Source: Candidatus Albibeggiatoa sp. nov. NOAA (GTDB lineage Bacteria > Pseudomonadota > Gammaproteobacteria > Beggiatoales > Beggiatoaceae). Taken from it: a DNA stretch of 64,000 nt. The stretch spans positions 1-64,000 of the forward strand of contig JAOXRS010000007.1 of the NCBI GenBank assembly GCA_025800385.1. The letters are read 5' to 3'. Below, one piece after another: positions 26,600 to 36,635 of the stretch. Positions within the stretch are counted from its first letter, which is position 1. Every line of letters starts with the position of its first letter. The notes beneath the pieces were generated by a model, which saw only the letters and a list, made by a program, of their open reading frames with translations, made no database searches and was not told the DNA's origin. The position numbers and the translations under genes are program-made.

Positions 26600-27241
26600 A
26601 TGCGCGCTAAATTTATTATATCTAGCCTTACATTTATTCTGTTGCTTACATTGGTTATCGGCTACTTTTTTATACTGCCTGCATTCCAACCTAATGAATC
26701 CAATGGTATTCAGGGCATGTTATCCAAGCCACAAGCGATCAAACCCTTTGAGTTAACCCGCCATGATAACCAACCTTTGAATCTTGATAGTTTTAAAGGC
26801 AAATGGACGATGTTATTTTTTGGTTACACGCATTGTCCTGATATTTGTCCGATGGCACTTAGTATTTTACGTGGCATTAAATTGAGTTTAGATGAGCAAC
26901 ACCCTGAGCAAGAGACCCAGTTTGTTTTTGTTTCTGTTGATGGGAAACGTGACACACCCGAGCAACTCAGTCAATATATTACTTTTTTCCATCCTGAATT
27001 TATCGGTGCAACGGGTGACGAAAAGCAAGTCAATGCCTTAACCCGACAACTCAATATTGTATATATGAAAATGCCTGAACAAGAAGATGGTAGCTATATT
27101 ATTAATCATTCGTCTACCATTCTGTTAGTCAATCCCGGTGCTCAATTAGCGGGGCGTTTTTCGACACCACATGATATTGCTGATATTATTCAGCGTTATA
27201 TCCAAATGCGCCAATTTGCCGAGGAGGAAGAGCGTGCGTAA
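26600..27241 (+). CDS. SCO1/SenC family copper-binding protein
   Basis: The 213-residue protein has one N-terminal membrane anchor (about 6-28) and a thioredoxin-fold domain with the copper-ligand motif CPDIC (Cys79, Cys83) and the distal His170 in NHSST. SCO proteins deliver copper to, or reduce cysteines of, the CuA centre of cytochrome oxidase in the periplasm. The gene overlaps the start of a PCuAC copper chaperone, its usual functional partner, by 8 bases. Confidence 0.93.
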   Translation: MRAKFIISSLTFILLLTLVIGYFFILPAFQPNESNGIQGMLSKPQAIKPFELTRHDNQPLNLDSFKGKWTMLFFGYTHCPDICPMALSILRGIKLSLDEQHPEQETQFVFVSVDGKRDTPEQLSQYITFFHPEFIGATGDEKQVNALTRQLNIVYMKMPEQEDGSYIINHSSTILLVNPGAQLAGRFSTPHDIADIIQRYIQMRQFAEEEERA

Positions 27242-27695
27242 TTTCTTTAAAACTTTATTATTAGCGGCTAGTTTGCTATCCATGCAAGCTTTACATGCAG
27301 AGCCTGCAATTAGTGTTGATGGTGCGTGGGTGCGTGCTGTACCGCCAAATTCAAAAGTAACTGCAGCATATATGAATATCCATAATGCATCAGACCAAGC
27401 TATTGACTTAATCAGTGGTGCGACAGAAGCATTTAAAACAGTGGAGTTGCATCAAACTGTATTTGAAGGCGAAATGGCCAAGATGGTGAAGCAAGAAAAA
27501 ATCACTGTTCCTGCTCAAGGTACAACTGCATTAAAACCCGGAGACTACCATATCATGTTGATTGGTCGCCAAGTGGATTTAAAAGCAGGAGACACTGTGG
27601 AATTAACTTTACAGTTTAGTGATGAAACCAGTCAAACGTTAGAGATTGAAGTCAAACAAGCTGATATGCCAGCAATGAAACACCATCACCACTAA
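27234..27695 (+). CDS. PCu(A)C-type periplasmic copper chaperone
   Basis: The 153-residue protein has a signal peptide (MRNFFKTLLLAASLLSMQALHA). It also has the exact family copper site H-x10-M-x21-H-x-M, formed by His73, Met84, His106 and Met108. The C-terminal tail (MPAMKHHHH) adds more possible ligands. PCuAC supplies Cu(I) to SCO or directly to CuA of cytochrome oxidase. I chose the GTG at 27234 because GAGGAGGAAGA lies just upstream and the signal peptide follows. A longer frame is open to 27171 but would precede the signal sequence. Confidence 0.92.
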   Translation: MRNFFKTLLLAASLLSMQALHAEPAISVDGAWVRAVPPNSKVTAAYMNIHNASDQAIDLISGATEAFKTVELHQTVFEGEMAKMVKQEKITVPAQGTTALKPGDYHIMLIGRQVDLKAGDTVELTLQFSDETSQTLEIEVKQADMPAMKHHHH

Positions 27696-27702
27696 TATCA
27701 TG

Positions 27703-27740
27703 ATAGGACATGATGCGTTCACAACTGATTCATGTCCTAT
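27703..27740. terminator. Bidirectional stem-loop between convergent genes
   Basis: A perfect 11-bp stem (ATAGGACATGA with TCATGTCCTAT) and a 16-base loop lie between the PCuAC stop and the convergent kinase stop. There is no pronounced T tract, but stem strength and placement favour a shared terminator. Confidence 0.6.
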
Positions 27741-27753
27741 AGGTCTAATGATA

Positions 27754-30700
27754 CTACGCTTCTCTATTTTGAAAAACGGTGACCAATTCCGTAATACTGT
27801 CCATCTCAAATTGCTTCATCAACATATTTAGTTTATCGATAATAGGCAATAGCGTCTCATCCTCTTGTTCCATCAGTTGTTTAATCACAAGATGAATCGC
27901 CTGAAAATCACCCATCATACTGGCTTCATATAATTTTTCTATCATCGCCTCAGGCATTAAACTTAAACTCTCAAAAACTTCCGCATCAGAATAATGTTCA
28001 TCATCACTGGTAAGTGGTAACTGCTGTTCGGCATCCGCTGCCCAATTTTGACCCGTATCCATTGTATTGGATACAACGATATCCGCTAATATTAAATCGA
28101 TCTGACAACATGTCCCCACATTGCATTCACTTTGGATTTGCAAATTGCCATTCATGGCCTCAATCGAACGCTTCGCCAATGATAAGCCTAAACCTGCACC
28201 TTCTGATTTATTTTCCCAGCATTCGACTTGCTCAAATGGGGTGAAAATACGTTGCAAATCGGCCTGACTCATGCCAATGCCTGTATCTTTAGTTTCAAAG
28301 CGCAATTTATCTTCAACAACTTGGACTGAAAAACATACACTACCTTTACTGGTGAACTTAATCGCATTACTTAAGATATGAATCAAACTCTGGCGTAGTC
28401 GTTGGGCATCAATAAAAATCATACTTGGAATATTATCGGCCAGTTGATAGTCAAACGTTAACGCTTTTTGCTTGGCTTGTTGTGAAAATATTTGAGTCAG
28501 ATCATCTAAAAATTGCTGTAGACAAATATCAGAAAGTGCTAATTCCACATGCTCAGTTTCAGTTTTAGATAACTCCAAAATATCGTTAACTAAAGTCAGT
28601 AAGTAATTACCGCTTTTCTGAATCACATCAACACTTTCAGTCAGAATATCAGATTGAAAACGAGTTGCTTCTGTTTCCAATAATTGGGCATAGCCTAAGA
28701 TTCCATTTAATGGCGTGCGTAATTCATGGCTCATATTGGCCAAAAAAGCCGTTTTCATCTGGTTAGCTGATTCCGCAGTTTTACGAGCGGCTTCTATTTC
28801 TGCAACGAATTGTGCATTTTCCAATGAAATCGCCATTTGAGTGGATAGTAAAGTCAGCACTTTTAAACGATTGGGTGTAAAAACACCTTCAGCTAAATTA
28901 TTTTCCAAATACATTACACCAACCAATTGATTAGCATGAATAATTGGTGTGCATAAAATCGATTTAACTTGATGTGTTTGAATATAAGTATCATCTGTAT
29001 ACATCCCCTCTTTCGCAGCATTAGATAACACCACACTGTCACGGGTACGCACCACATAATACACCAACATTTCGGGCAAATTTGATTGAATGGGTAAGGA
29101 TTGTAACGTTGTAATCTGTGTGGTATCCGCTTCTCCTATAGCCTCAATTTTCCATTCGTCTTGTTGTTTCAATACCAAGCATCCACGTTGCGCTCCCGCA
29201 TTTTCAATCACAATTCGCAACATTTTTTCCAGCAAATGATCTAGTACTATTTCTTCAGATAAAGTCTGGGCGGCTTTCATCACACTATCAAAGTCCAATA
29301 ACATCGATGCAGCATTGCTTTGACTGGCTGCCATGTAAGTAGATGAAGATGACAAAATCGTTGTTGTCGTGTTATGGCCAACAGGTAAATGGACGGGCGA
29401 CATATCAAACCAACTGCTATACTGTTTTTCTAACAAATTGATTTTAGCGGCTGCTCCCCATTGCTGATAATGATAGTGCGCATCTTTCATGTAAAGTTGA
29501 GCGTTTTTCTCCATACCTTGCATCATATAAAATTTAGCCAGCAGCTCACATGCTAAACCTGTCTCATGGATAAAATGATGTTTTTGCGCACTTTTGATCG
29601 CTTTTTCATAAAGTTTAATTGCTTTCCATTTTTTTCCTTTTACTCGCTCAATTTCTGCACAAACTAACTCATACTTATGTAAGAAATTACTGGGGGTGTT
29701 TCTAGCCCATATTTTCAATTGGTTGCGATGTTGTTTGATTTTATCCCAATATATTTGCTCATCTTGTTTTTCAGAACCATCGGCCAAGAAAGCCAGTGCT
29801 TGATAAAAGCGATGCTCAGCATTTGGAAACATACTGGCCATAAATACCAATCCAGATTCGGCCTGCTCAAGATAATCCATCGCCTGCTCGACATGCCCCA
29901 TGATATAAGCCAATTGGCCTCTTAACACTTGATAATACGCACTGGCATTGCGGGTTTTATGGGCTTGAGATTGTGCAAGATATTCTGCCTCATCAAAGAC
30001 CATGGTTTCATCGAGTAAAGTTTTAATTACATATCTTTCCGCTAATAATGCATCTAAAGGCCACCAATTGTGGGTTTTTTGGTTAAAACTGATGCCTTTT
30101 TCCACGTCAACCAATACAGTTTGCAATGGATATCCCTGCGAAAATAAATACCACGCTTTCCATGACAAACTATAGCCTGTATATTGTAAATCCCCGCTTT
30201 CTAAGCCTTTTTGATAAGCATAATCTAAAACATCAATGGCTTGCTGTAATGGTTTGACCCATGCAGTAATTAATACGGAAGGCGTTGCATAAGCTTGGCA
30301 TTTGTTACTATTGAATTGTTCACTGAGCTTTTGCGCAACCAAACTGAGTTCATAACCCATTTTATAATCTTGAGTTACCAATCCGACAATTGTGCCATAA
30401 GCGTTATAGCAAGCTGCTGTTTCAGGTACGTTACCGTGTTTTAGCGACATTTCAGCAAACACGGCACTGGCTACAAACCAAAAATCTTTCTGTGACAAGT
30501 AACCCGCCAACGCGGTATAACGCAACAAGGGCATCATGATTTTTAACGCAGGGTCTTCAATAGTGGGTCTATGTAATAGCTCGCTAATTGGCTGTTGCGC
30601 AAACATATCTTGCACTCTGGTAAAAATTGTATCGAATTCTTGTTTTAAATTTTCTCGGGGTAAATCAATCCCAAACAATGATAATGCTTTGCAACCAATA

Positions 30701-33225
30701 TTAACCGCTTGTTTGGCTTCGCCTAAAATCATATTCTTAATCACTAGCAAATTGTATAAATGGGCTTTATCAATCGCGTTTTGTGCATGATCGATGGTTA
30801 AATATGCCCAGTAATCAACAGCTTCATGATTACCTGTTAAGTATTCGATTTCCGCCCGCTGCTTGTGTAATGCATAAGTCAACTCATAATCTGTTTGCCA
30901 GTTTGCTTCGAGTAAATCTTGCATACCCGCTTCAATATACATTTTCGCAGCACTGTAAGCCGTTGCTTGAGTTGATTTTTGGCTGGCTTGTAAATTAAGT
31001 GCCATTAGCTGCTTTTGCTCATCTGCTTCGGACATAAGGCCACGCCCTAAATTCAAATGGTCAACAATGGAAAAAATATCATCTTCTTGGCGTTGACTGT
31101 TGGCGAGCAGCAAACGCCCAATTTCTAAATGAATAATTTGGCGATTATTTTCTGGAATCAGTGAGTAAGCTGCTTGTTGAATCCGATCATGCTGAAATCG
31201 AAAAATCGCATCGGTTTGTAAATCGGTATCCAGTAAAATATGCCGCTCACTAAGAGACAAAAGTAACCCTTCAGTCACGATAGGCCATAACACGCTTAAT
31301 GTAATTTCAGGCGATTTCGTATAAATAATCGATAACGTGTTTAAATCAAACTGATTACCCATACAAGCTGCTAATTTTAAAATGCTTTGCGCTTCATTAC
31401 TAAAAGTTTTGATTTTATTGGCGAGCAAGTCAACTACATTATCTGTTAGATTTTTAGCTTGGATTTTATCAACGTCCCATTGCCATTTTTGCTTGGCGAA
31501 ATCGAACCATAACAGTTGTTCATCATATAGGGCTTTCAAAAACGCATTACTAAAGAAAGCGTTACCCAAAGTTTTACTATATAAAATATGTGTCAAGGCG
31601 GTGACTTGTTCAGACTGACAGTGCAAAGTATCAGCAACCAATTGATTGACATCATCTTCTCTTAAGTTACTCAAGGTGAGTGTATTGACCATTACACCGT
31701 GGGTTTGTAGCTCTTTAGTGGTCAACATAAAAGGATGAGACGCATCAACTTCGTTATCTCGATATGCACCAATTACCAATAAATATTGAATATGGCTATC
31801 AATCAGCAACTGGCGAATTAAATTTAAAGAAGCCGCATCAGCCCATTGCCAATCATCGATGAATAAAATCAAAGGATGGTCAGCTTGACAAATTACCTGC
31901 ATAAAAGACTGAAAAACAAGATTAAAGCGGTTTTGAGCTTCTTTTGCACCAACAACGGCAACAGGTGGCTGTTCACCTAAAATTAATTCTAAATCAGGAA
32001 TAATATCAATCAACACTTGCCCATTTGCCCCAACTGCATCCAAGATTGTATTGCGCCATTGACTTAATTGTTGCTCAGATTCAGTGAGTAAATAACGACA
32101 AAAGTCATTAAATGCTTGGATAAAGGCCGAATAAGGTGTATTGCGTTGATATTGGTCAAACTTACCTGCTGCAAAATAGCCACGTTTTGCGGTCATGGGT
32201 TTGTGTACTTCATGGACTAGAGCGGATTTTCCCACGCCAGAATATCCCGCCACCAGCATCATTTCGGTTGTACCTGTTGTCACTCGGGCAAAAGCCTGTA
32301 GCAAATGTACAATTTCACTGTCTCGGCCATATAATTTTTGCGGAATTTGAAATTTACCAATAAAGTCACGTTGTGCTAGTGGAAACGTTTGAATTGTATT
32401 CTGTTTTAATTGTTGCAATAGTTGTTCTAAATCAACTTTTAAGCCATAAGCAGACTGATAGCGATCTTCTACATTTTTAGCCATTAACTTCATGACAATG
32501 TCAGATAAAATAGTTGGAATATTGCTATTGATCTGATGCAGCGGCGCAGGCGTTTTTGCAATATGGCAGTGAATCAGTTCTAACGAGTCTTCACTTTTAA
32601 ATGGGAGGGTTTGGGTTAATAACTCATATAATGTCACGCCCAGTGAATATAAATCAGTGCGGTAATCTATGCTGCAATTCATACGGCCTGTTTGCTCTGG
32701 CGAGATATAATTTAATGTGCCTTCCAAGTGCTCAGGATTTTTTAAAGTAGGATTTTCTCGCGGTAAGATGGTAGAAATCCCAAAGTCGATTAATTTTGCT
32801 TGTTTGGTTTTAGGATTCCAAATGATATTAGCGGGACAAATGTCTTTATGGATGATATTTGCATGATGAATTTGGCTTAAGGCTGCAGTGATTTGAATCA
32901 CTATATTTAGCGTTGTTTCAATATTAAATGTTTCTGATTTTATCCATTCTCGCAATGACATACCGCCAAAATCTTCTAATACCAACATGAGCGAATGCTG
33001 ATATTTTTCAACTTTGTATGCTTTAATCACACCAGATAAATTGAGTTGTTTTAGAATATCGTATTCTTGGCGATAGCGATTTAATTCTGTCGCAGTAGGA
33101 TAATCCTGTTTAAACATTTTTAATATCACAGCTTGATGGTTTTTTTTATTTTGACCGCGATAGACCACAGAATTATTGCTTTCACTGATTTTTTCTAAAT
33201 TATGGTAGTTTGACAGTTGCAGCAT
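27754..33225 (-). CDS. Hybrid Ser/Thr kinase-AAA ATPase-GAF-histidine kinase
   Basis: The 1823-residue protein joins four modules. First, a Ser/Thr protein kinase (about 1-275) with VILKMFK lysine, HKDICPANIIW catalytic loop and DFG (LIDFGIS). Second, an AAA/predicted ATPase (about 290-620) with Walker A AGYSGVGKSALVHE and Walker B LILFIDDWQWAD, followed by long helical TPR-like repeats (about 640-1290). Third, a GAF domain (about 1340-1490). Fourth, a histidine kinase with phospho-acceptor SHELRTPLNG (His near 1500) and an ATPase lid (NAIKFT, DTGIGM, GAGLGL). There is no receiver domain, so it must phosphorylate a separate regulator. A roughly 70-residue acidic tail recurs in the histidine kinase at 37673. 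A PocR sensor gene is divergent from it. Confidence 0.93.
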   Translation of the reverse strand: MLQLSNYHNLEKISESNNSVVYRGQNKKNHQAVILKMFKQDYPTATELNRYRQEYDILKQLNLSGVIKAYKVEKYQHSLMLVLEDFGGMSLREWIKSETFNIETTLNIVIQITAALSQIHHANIIHKDICPANIIWNPKTKQAKLIDFGISTILPRENPTLKNPEHLEGTLNYISPEQTGRMNCSIDYRTDLYSLGVTLYELLTQTLPFKSEDSLELIHCHIAKTPAPLHQINSNIPTILSDIVMKLMAKNVEDRYQSAYGLKVDLEQLLQQLKQNTIQTFPLAQRDFIGKFQIPQKLYGRDSEIVHLLQAFARVTTGTTEMMLVAGYSGVGKSALVHEVHKPMTAKRGYFAAGKFDQYQRNTPYSAFIQAFNDFCRYLLTESEQQLSQWRNTILDAVGANGQVLIDIIPDLELILGEQPPVAVVGAKEAQNRFNLVFQSFMQVICQADHPLILFIDDWQWADAASLNLIRQLLIDSHIQYLLVIGAYRDNEVDASHPFMLTTKELQTHGVMVNTLTLSNLREDDVNQLVADTLHCQSEQVTALTHILYSKTLGNAFFSNAFLKALYDEQLLWFDFAKQKWQWDVDKIQAKNLTDNVVDLLANKIKTFSNEAQSILKLAACMGNQFDLNTLSIIYTKSPEITLSVLWPIVTEGLLLSLSERHILLDTDLQTDAIFRFQHDRIQQAAYSLIPENNRQIIHLEIGRLLLANSQRQEDDIFSIVDHLNLGRGLMSEADEQKQLMALNLQASQKSTQATAYSAAKMYIEAGMQDLLEANWQTDYELTYALHKQRAEIEYLTGNHEAVDYWAYLTIDHAQNAIDKAHLYNLLVIKNMILGEAKQAVNIGCKALSLFGIDLPRENLKQEFDTIFTRVQDMFAQQPISELLHRPTIEDPALKIMMPLLRYTALAGYLSQKDFWFVASAVFAEMSLKHGNVPETAACYNAYGTIVGLVTQDYKMGYELSLVAQKLSEQFNSNKCQAYATPSVLITAWVKPLQQAIDVLDYAYQKGLESGDLQYTGYSLSWKAWYLFSQGYPLQTVLVDVEKGISFNQKTHNWWPLDALLAERYVIKTLLDETMVFDEAEYLAQSQAHKTRNASAYYQVLRGQLAYIMGHVEQAMDYLEQAESGLVFMASMFPNAEHRFYQALAFLADGSEKQDEQIYWDKIKQHRNQLKIWARNTPSNFLHKYELVCAEIERVKGKKWKAIKLYEKAIKSAQKHHFIHETGLACELLAKFYMMQGMEKNAQLYMKDAHYHYQQWGAAAKINLLEKQYSSWFDMSPVHLPVGHNTTTTILSSSSTYMAASQSNAASMLLDFDSVMKAAQTLSEEIVLDHLLEKMLRIVIENAGAQRGCLVLKQQDEWKIEAIGEADTTQITTLQSLPIQSNLPEMLVYYVVRTRDSVVLSNAAKEGMYTDDTYIQTHQVKSILCTPIIHANQLVGVMYLENNLAEGVFTPNRLKVLTLLSTQMAISLENAQFVAEIEAARKTAESANQMKTAFLANMSHELRTPLNGILGYAQLLETEATRFQSDILTESVDVIQKSGNYLLTLVNDILELSKTETEHVELALSDICLQQFLDDLTQIFSQQAKQKALTFDYQLADNIPSMIFIDAQRLRQSLIHILSNAIKFTSKGSVCFSVQVVEDKLRFETKDTGIGMSQADLQRIFTPFEQVECWENKSEGAGLGLSLAKRSIEAMNGNLQIQSECNVGTCCQIDLILADIVVSNTMDTGQNWAADAEQQLPLTSDDEHYSDAEVFESLSLMPEAMIEKLYEASMMGDFQAIHLVIKQLMEQEDETLLPIIDKLNMLMKQFEMDSITELVTVFQNREA

Positions 33226-33483
33226 GTTAAACCCTCTTACCCTGATTTTTCTTAGAATATCCCCATTTTTTCATATAATAACAAAAATGTAGTTATCCAA
33301 AAGAAATTTTATTGCCCAAATATATTTCTTATGAGCATTAATTTTATTAACTTATCGCACAAATTCTACTACTATATTTTAATTATTAAGTGTTTTTCCT
33401 CTATGCATGATTGTTTTATTTAAATCCAAAGCAAATTATATGCTATATATTTAGTTTGAAGTTTTTTATAAGGCTATATTATT

Positions 33484-34167
33484 ATGATAAAAACCAACAA
33501 TATATTCGATAAATTCTTCAATGTAGAGGTGATCCAACGCCTCCAAGATCATTTTGCAACCCAAACGGGTGTCGCTTCTATTATTTCAGATTTAAAAGGT
33601 GTTCCTTATACCAAGCCGAGTAATTTTAGTAAATTATGCTCTTATATTCGAGAAACACCCAAAGGCGGGGCAAACTGCATGTATTCAGATAGTGTGATTG
33701 GAAAGCGAGCCAATCGTGATCGTCCGCATATTCAGCCTTGTTTAAGTGGTGGTTTGTGGGATGCGGGTGCATGTTTACATGTCGGCAATATTCATGTTGC
33801 AAATTGGTTGATTGGGCAGGTGATGAATGGGGCGCAAGACTTAAGTAAAATGATGGATTATGCCACGCAAATTGAGGTAGATCAGGAAAAGTTTAGTTAT
33901 GCGTTAACCCAAGTGACGATCATGACTGAGGAGCAGTTTAATCACACTTGCCAAGCTTTATTTTTACTGGCGAATGCAGTTTCAGAATGTGCTGTGTATG
34001 AAAAAGATTTGTCACTGCCTGATATGGATGTTTTGTTGCAAAAGTATAAAGCCGAGTTATCGGTTTTGGTTGAGCAAGAACCTAGTTTAGAAGCTGTGTG
34101 GCCTGTGTGGGATGAGTTTGAAACGGCGGCAAGGCATTATGAATTAACACCGCCTTTGGCATCATAG
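33484..34167 (+). CDS. PocR-domain sensory protein
   Basis: The 227-residue protein is almost wholly a PocR domain: FDKFFNVEVIQRLQDHF at the start, GVASIISDLKGVPYTKPSNFSKLC, then C-x-YSD and PCLSGGLWDAGACLHVGNIHVANWLIGQV. PocR domains bind small hydrocarbon-type ligands and are usually fused to a kinase or HTH. Conserved Cys (SKLCSY, ANCMYS, QPCLSG, AGACLH) may coordinate a metal. Here the domain stands alone, with no output domain, and is divergent from the giant kinase (258 bases apart), so it may signal to that protein. That link is inference. Confidence 0.85.
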   Translation: MIKTNNIFDKFFNVEVIQRLQDHFATQTGVASIISDLKGVPYTKPSNFSKLCSYIRETPKGGANCMYSDSVIGKRANRDRPHIQPCLSGGLWDAGACLHVGNIHVANWLIGQVMNGAQDLSKMMDYATQIEVDQEKFSYALTQVTIMTEEQFNHTCQALFLLANAVSECAVYEKDLSLPDMDVLLQKYKAELSVLVEQEPSLEAVWPVWDEFETAARHYELTPPLAS

Positions 34168-34265
34168 ATAGATAAAAATGATATTTCACGAGGGTAGTGA
34201 TAGAGTATTTGAGGTTTTCGTAGTGATGCAATGTTTAAGCTATGTTCACTACGAAAATCTTGATT

Positions 34266-36560
34266 TTAGGTATAACGTTTTAACCACATTTCAAATAAGG
34301 GCACGCACATTGTCCATTGATCTTGTGGATTTTTTTGAATAAAACCATGTCTTTCTAAGCGTTGGATGCTGGTTTCATCGGTTGGAGTTTGTTGGTTGAG
34401 AATGGCTTTGACTGTTTGCTTATGCGCATCGTTATAACAGAATTCCGTCCAGAAAAAGTTAATACTGGCATTTTCTTCGTCCAGTGTTTCATCAATTGCT
34501 TTGTCTAAATCGGCTTGTGTCATCTCGGCTCGGTTATCACCGTTTGCAATATCGACCAAATGTTTACACAGGCGTTGTAATAATGCGGGATGGCCTTGTG
34601 TGAGTTGGTACATTTGTTCGAGTAAATTATCTGGATAGTTGAGTGTTACAGGTTCAGTGATGAGCTTTAACGCGCTTTGTTTGTCTAAGTATTCCACTTT
34701 TAAGCGTCGGGTATGAGTGAAATATTGATTCCAATTCGGTTGTTGTAATTCCGTGAGCAAGGCAGAGCCGACAAATAAAAACACCGTGCGGTTTTGGTGT
34801 TGGGAAAAGCTGCGTAATGCGCCGAGTAAGCGTTTGCCACGTTTTTCATCTTCTTGTAAGTATTCGTGCAAAATTTCATATTCATCAATAGCTAAGATCA
34901 GTTTGTGGCCATGATTAAAGCTGAGATTCTCTAAATAGGTTTGCATTTGTGCCCATGCTTCTAACCAATCATCAGGGGCTTGCCAGTCATTTTCTTGTTT
35001 AAATTTGTCTGCAATTTTTTGTCGTAAATCTTGTAGCCATGCGGGAATGCTAGATACTTTTGCATCTTGGCAATCTTGTTGAATGATGGTGAATTTTGGC
35101 GGTAGCATGGAAGGTAAAAAGTTGATTAAACTGGTTTTTCCTATACGGCGTTGACCTTGAATTAAAAACAATGGCATTTTTTGAGAGCTTTGAATTTCGA
35201 CTGCCAATTTGTCTTTTAAATCAGTACGTCCTAAAAAAATTTTCTGGTCAGATTCATATTCTTGTTGCAGTGGATCACCATAGCGATACACATTACTGCT
35301 GATGGGTTCGGCATTTTGCAGTTGTTGGGCAATGTCTTCAAACTGTTCGGTTGCGTGTTGTTGCCAACTTTGAATTGTGTCGAGGTAATAGTGTTTCCAC
35401 AATGGGTGTTGGTTAAGCGTGGTGTCTTTGAATATTTCAAGTTGTTGAATCAGGTCTTGATAACCTTGTTTTTGCAAGCCCAAATTGTTTTGTTGTTGTA
35501 CTTGGCTGAGCTGTTGTTTGAGTTCGGTAAATTGTTGCTTCCAATCGTTTGAAACTTGGAATTTTTTAGGGGCATTGTCAGAAATATTCGGTAAATGGGT
35601 TTGGTCGGTAGGCAAGCTTTGTTGTTGCCAATGGCCTGCAGTGGCGGCGTGAGTGAGGTGCATGGCAGTATTGAATTGTAAAGGACGGTGTTCACGTAGA
35701 AAGTCGATCAGTTGTTGTCCTAAAACAGGTTGTTGATAAGTTCGTATGGCCAAGTTGCGATCTAGTCGCCAAATCGGTAGCCAGATGATGCTATCGTATA
35801 CATAAGGGTTTCGGGTTAAGGTTTGATTAATAAAGTTGAGAATAAAATGAAACGGATAAAAGGGAAAGCGGAAATAGAATAAATAGAAGAAAATTATGGT
35901 TGCTAAACCTCCTGCTAAACCGACTGCTAAACCTCCTGCTAAACCGACTGCTAAACCGACTGCTAAACCTCCTGCTAAACCTCCTGCTAAACCGACTGCT
36001 AAACCTCCTGCTAAACCGACTGCTAAACCTCCTGCTAAACCTCCTGCTAAACCGACTGCTAAACCTCCTGCTAAACCTCCTGCTAAACCTCCTGCTAAAC
36101 CTAATGCTAAACCTCCTGCTAAACCTCCTGCTAAACCTCCTGCTAAACCGACTGCTAAACTTAATGCTAAACGAAAAATTAATTCTTTTAATAATACATC
36201 GTAGTTATTTAAAGTCTTTTTTGCATAAAAAGTTAATTTTTCATTAAAATAAGTTAAGTTTTGCCATTGTTGCGAAAACTGTTCTGTATAACCATCTTTT
36301 AATGAGTTTAAATCAGGAGGAAAATGCGTAGGCAAATCAAAAAAAACTACAAATGAAATAAAAATAGGCAATAAAACAATGAGTAAGCATAAAATAACAG
36401 GCACAATAATAAAAATATATAATTTTAAAAATTGCGTAACTGTTTGGGTTTTACTTAAAGTTTCTGAATACTTTTCTAAATATGTTGGCTCAAAAATAAT
36501 CCATAAAAACAACTGCCAAAGTGTGGGGTTTTGGGGATAAGTAAATGCTTTATTTGTCAT
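34266..36560 (-). CDS. Membrane AAA ATPase with Gly-Leu-Ala repeat segment
   Basis: The 764-residue protein has two N-terminal membrane helices (about 45-80), then a hydrophobic low-complexity stretch of tetrapeptides A-(G/V/L)-G-L (about 131-220) running into another membrane segment (TIIFFYLFYF). A coiled region (about 300-400) precedes a C-terminal ATPase of the AAA_16/Orc-like type (about 430-690). Walker A is QGQRRIGKTSLINF near 473 and Walker B is LILAIDEYEIL near 550. A winged-helix-like end follows. The repeats come from a 22-copy, 12-bp DNA repeat. The next gene upstream on the same strand encodes a degenerate ATPase-like protein. The role is unknown; the architecture is typical of membrane-linked conflict or signalling NTPases. 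Confidence 0.8.
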   Translation of the reverse strand: MTNKAFTYPQNPTLWQLFLWIIFEPTYLEKYSETLSKTQTVTQFLKLYIFIIVPVILCLLIVLLPIFISFVVFFDLPTHFPPDLNSLKDGYTEQFSQQWQNLTYFNEKLTFYAKKTLNNYDVLLKELIFRLALSLAVGLAGGLAGGLAGGLALGLAGGLAGGLAGGLAVGLAGGLAGGLAVGLAGGLAVGLAGGLAGGLAVGLAVGLAGGLAVGLAGGLATIIFFYLFYFRFPFYPFHFILNFINQTLTRNPYVYDSIIWLPIWRLDRNLAIRTYQQPVLGQQLIDFLREHRPLQFNTAMHLTHAATAGHWQQQSLPTDQTHLPNISDNAPKKFQVSNDWKQQFTELKQQLSQVQQQNNLGLQKQGYQDLIQQLEIFKDTTLNQHPLWKHYYLDTIQSWQQHATEQFEDIAQQLQNAEPISSNVYRYGDPLQQEYESDQKIFLGRTDLKDKLAVEIQSSQKMPLFLIQGQRRIGKTSLINFLPSMLPPKFTIIQQDCQDAKVSSIPAWLQDLRQKIADKFKQENDWQAPDDWLEAWAQMQTYLENLSFNHGHKLILAIDEYEILHEYLQEDEKRGKRLLGALRSFSQHQNRTVFLFVGSALLTELQQPNWNQYFTHTRRLKVEYLDKQSALKLITEPVTLNYPDNLLEQMYQLTQGHPALLQRLCKHLVDIANGDNRAEMTQADLDKAIDETLDEENASINFFWTEFCYNDAHKQTVKAILNQQTPTDETSIQRLERHGFIQKNPQDQWTMCVPLFEMWLKRYT
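35905..36168. repeat. 22-copy 12-bp in-frame tandem repeat
   Basis: Twenty-two consecutive 12-base units, mainly AAACCTCCTGCT and AAACCGACTGCT with two or three variants ending AATGCT, lie inside the membrane ATPase gene. Each unit encodes four residues, A-G-G-L, A-V-G-L or A-L-G-L, so gain or loss of units keeps the frame and changes the length of the hydrophobic segment by four residues. Confidence 0.95.
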
Positions 36561-36635
36561 TTTTGAGTCTCGTTTTGATGCTTAACACGTTTTACCTAAT
36601 AAACGAATGCCTTTTGATTTTTCTTATCCTTGCAT

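Noticed and set aside
27171..27236. Longer start for the PCuAC chaperone
   Set aside because: The added residues lie within the SCO gene and before the signal peptide; the GTG with a GAGGAGG site is better.
35905..36168. CRISPR array
   Set aside because: Units are contiguous 12-mers without spacers.
35896..36247. Long plus-strand frames across the 12-bp repeat (Pro-Ala-Lys and Leu-Asn repeats)
   Set aside because: They are by-products of the repeat read on the other strand; the minus frame continues through a real ATPase with recognisable motifs.
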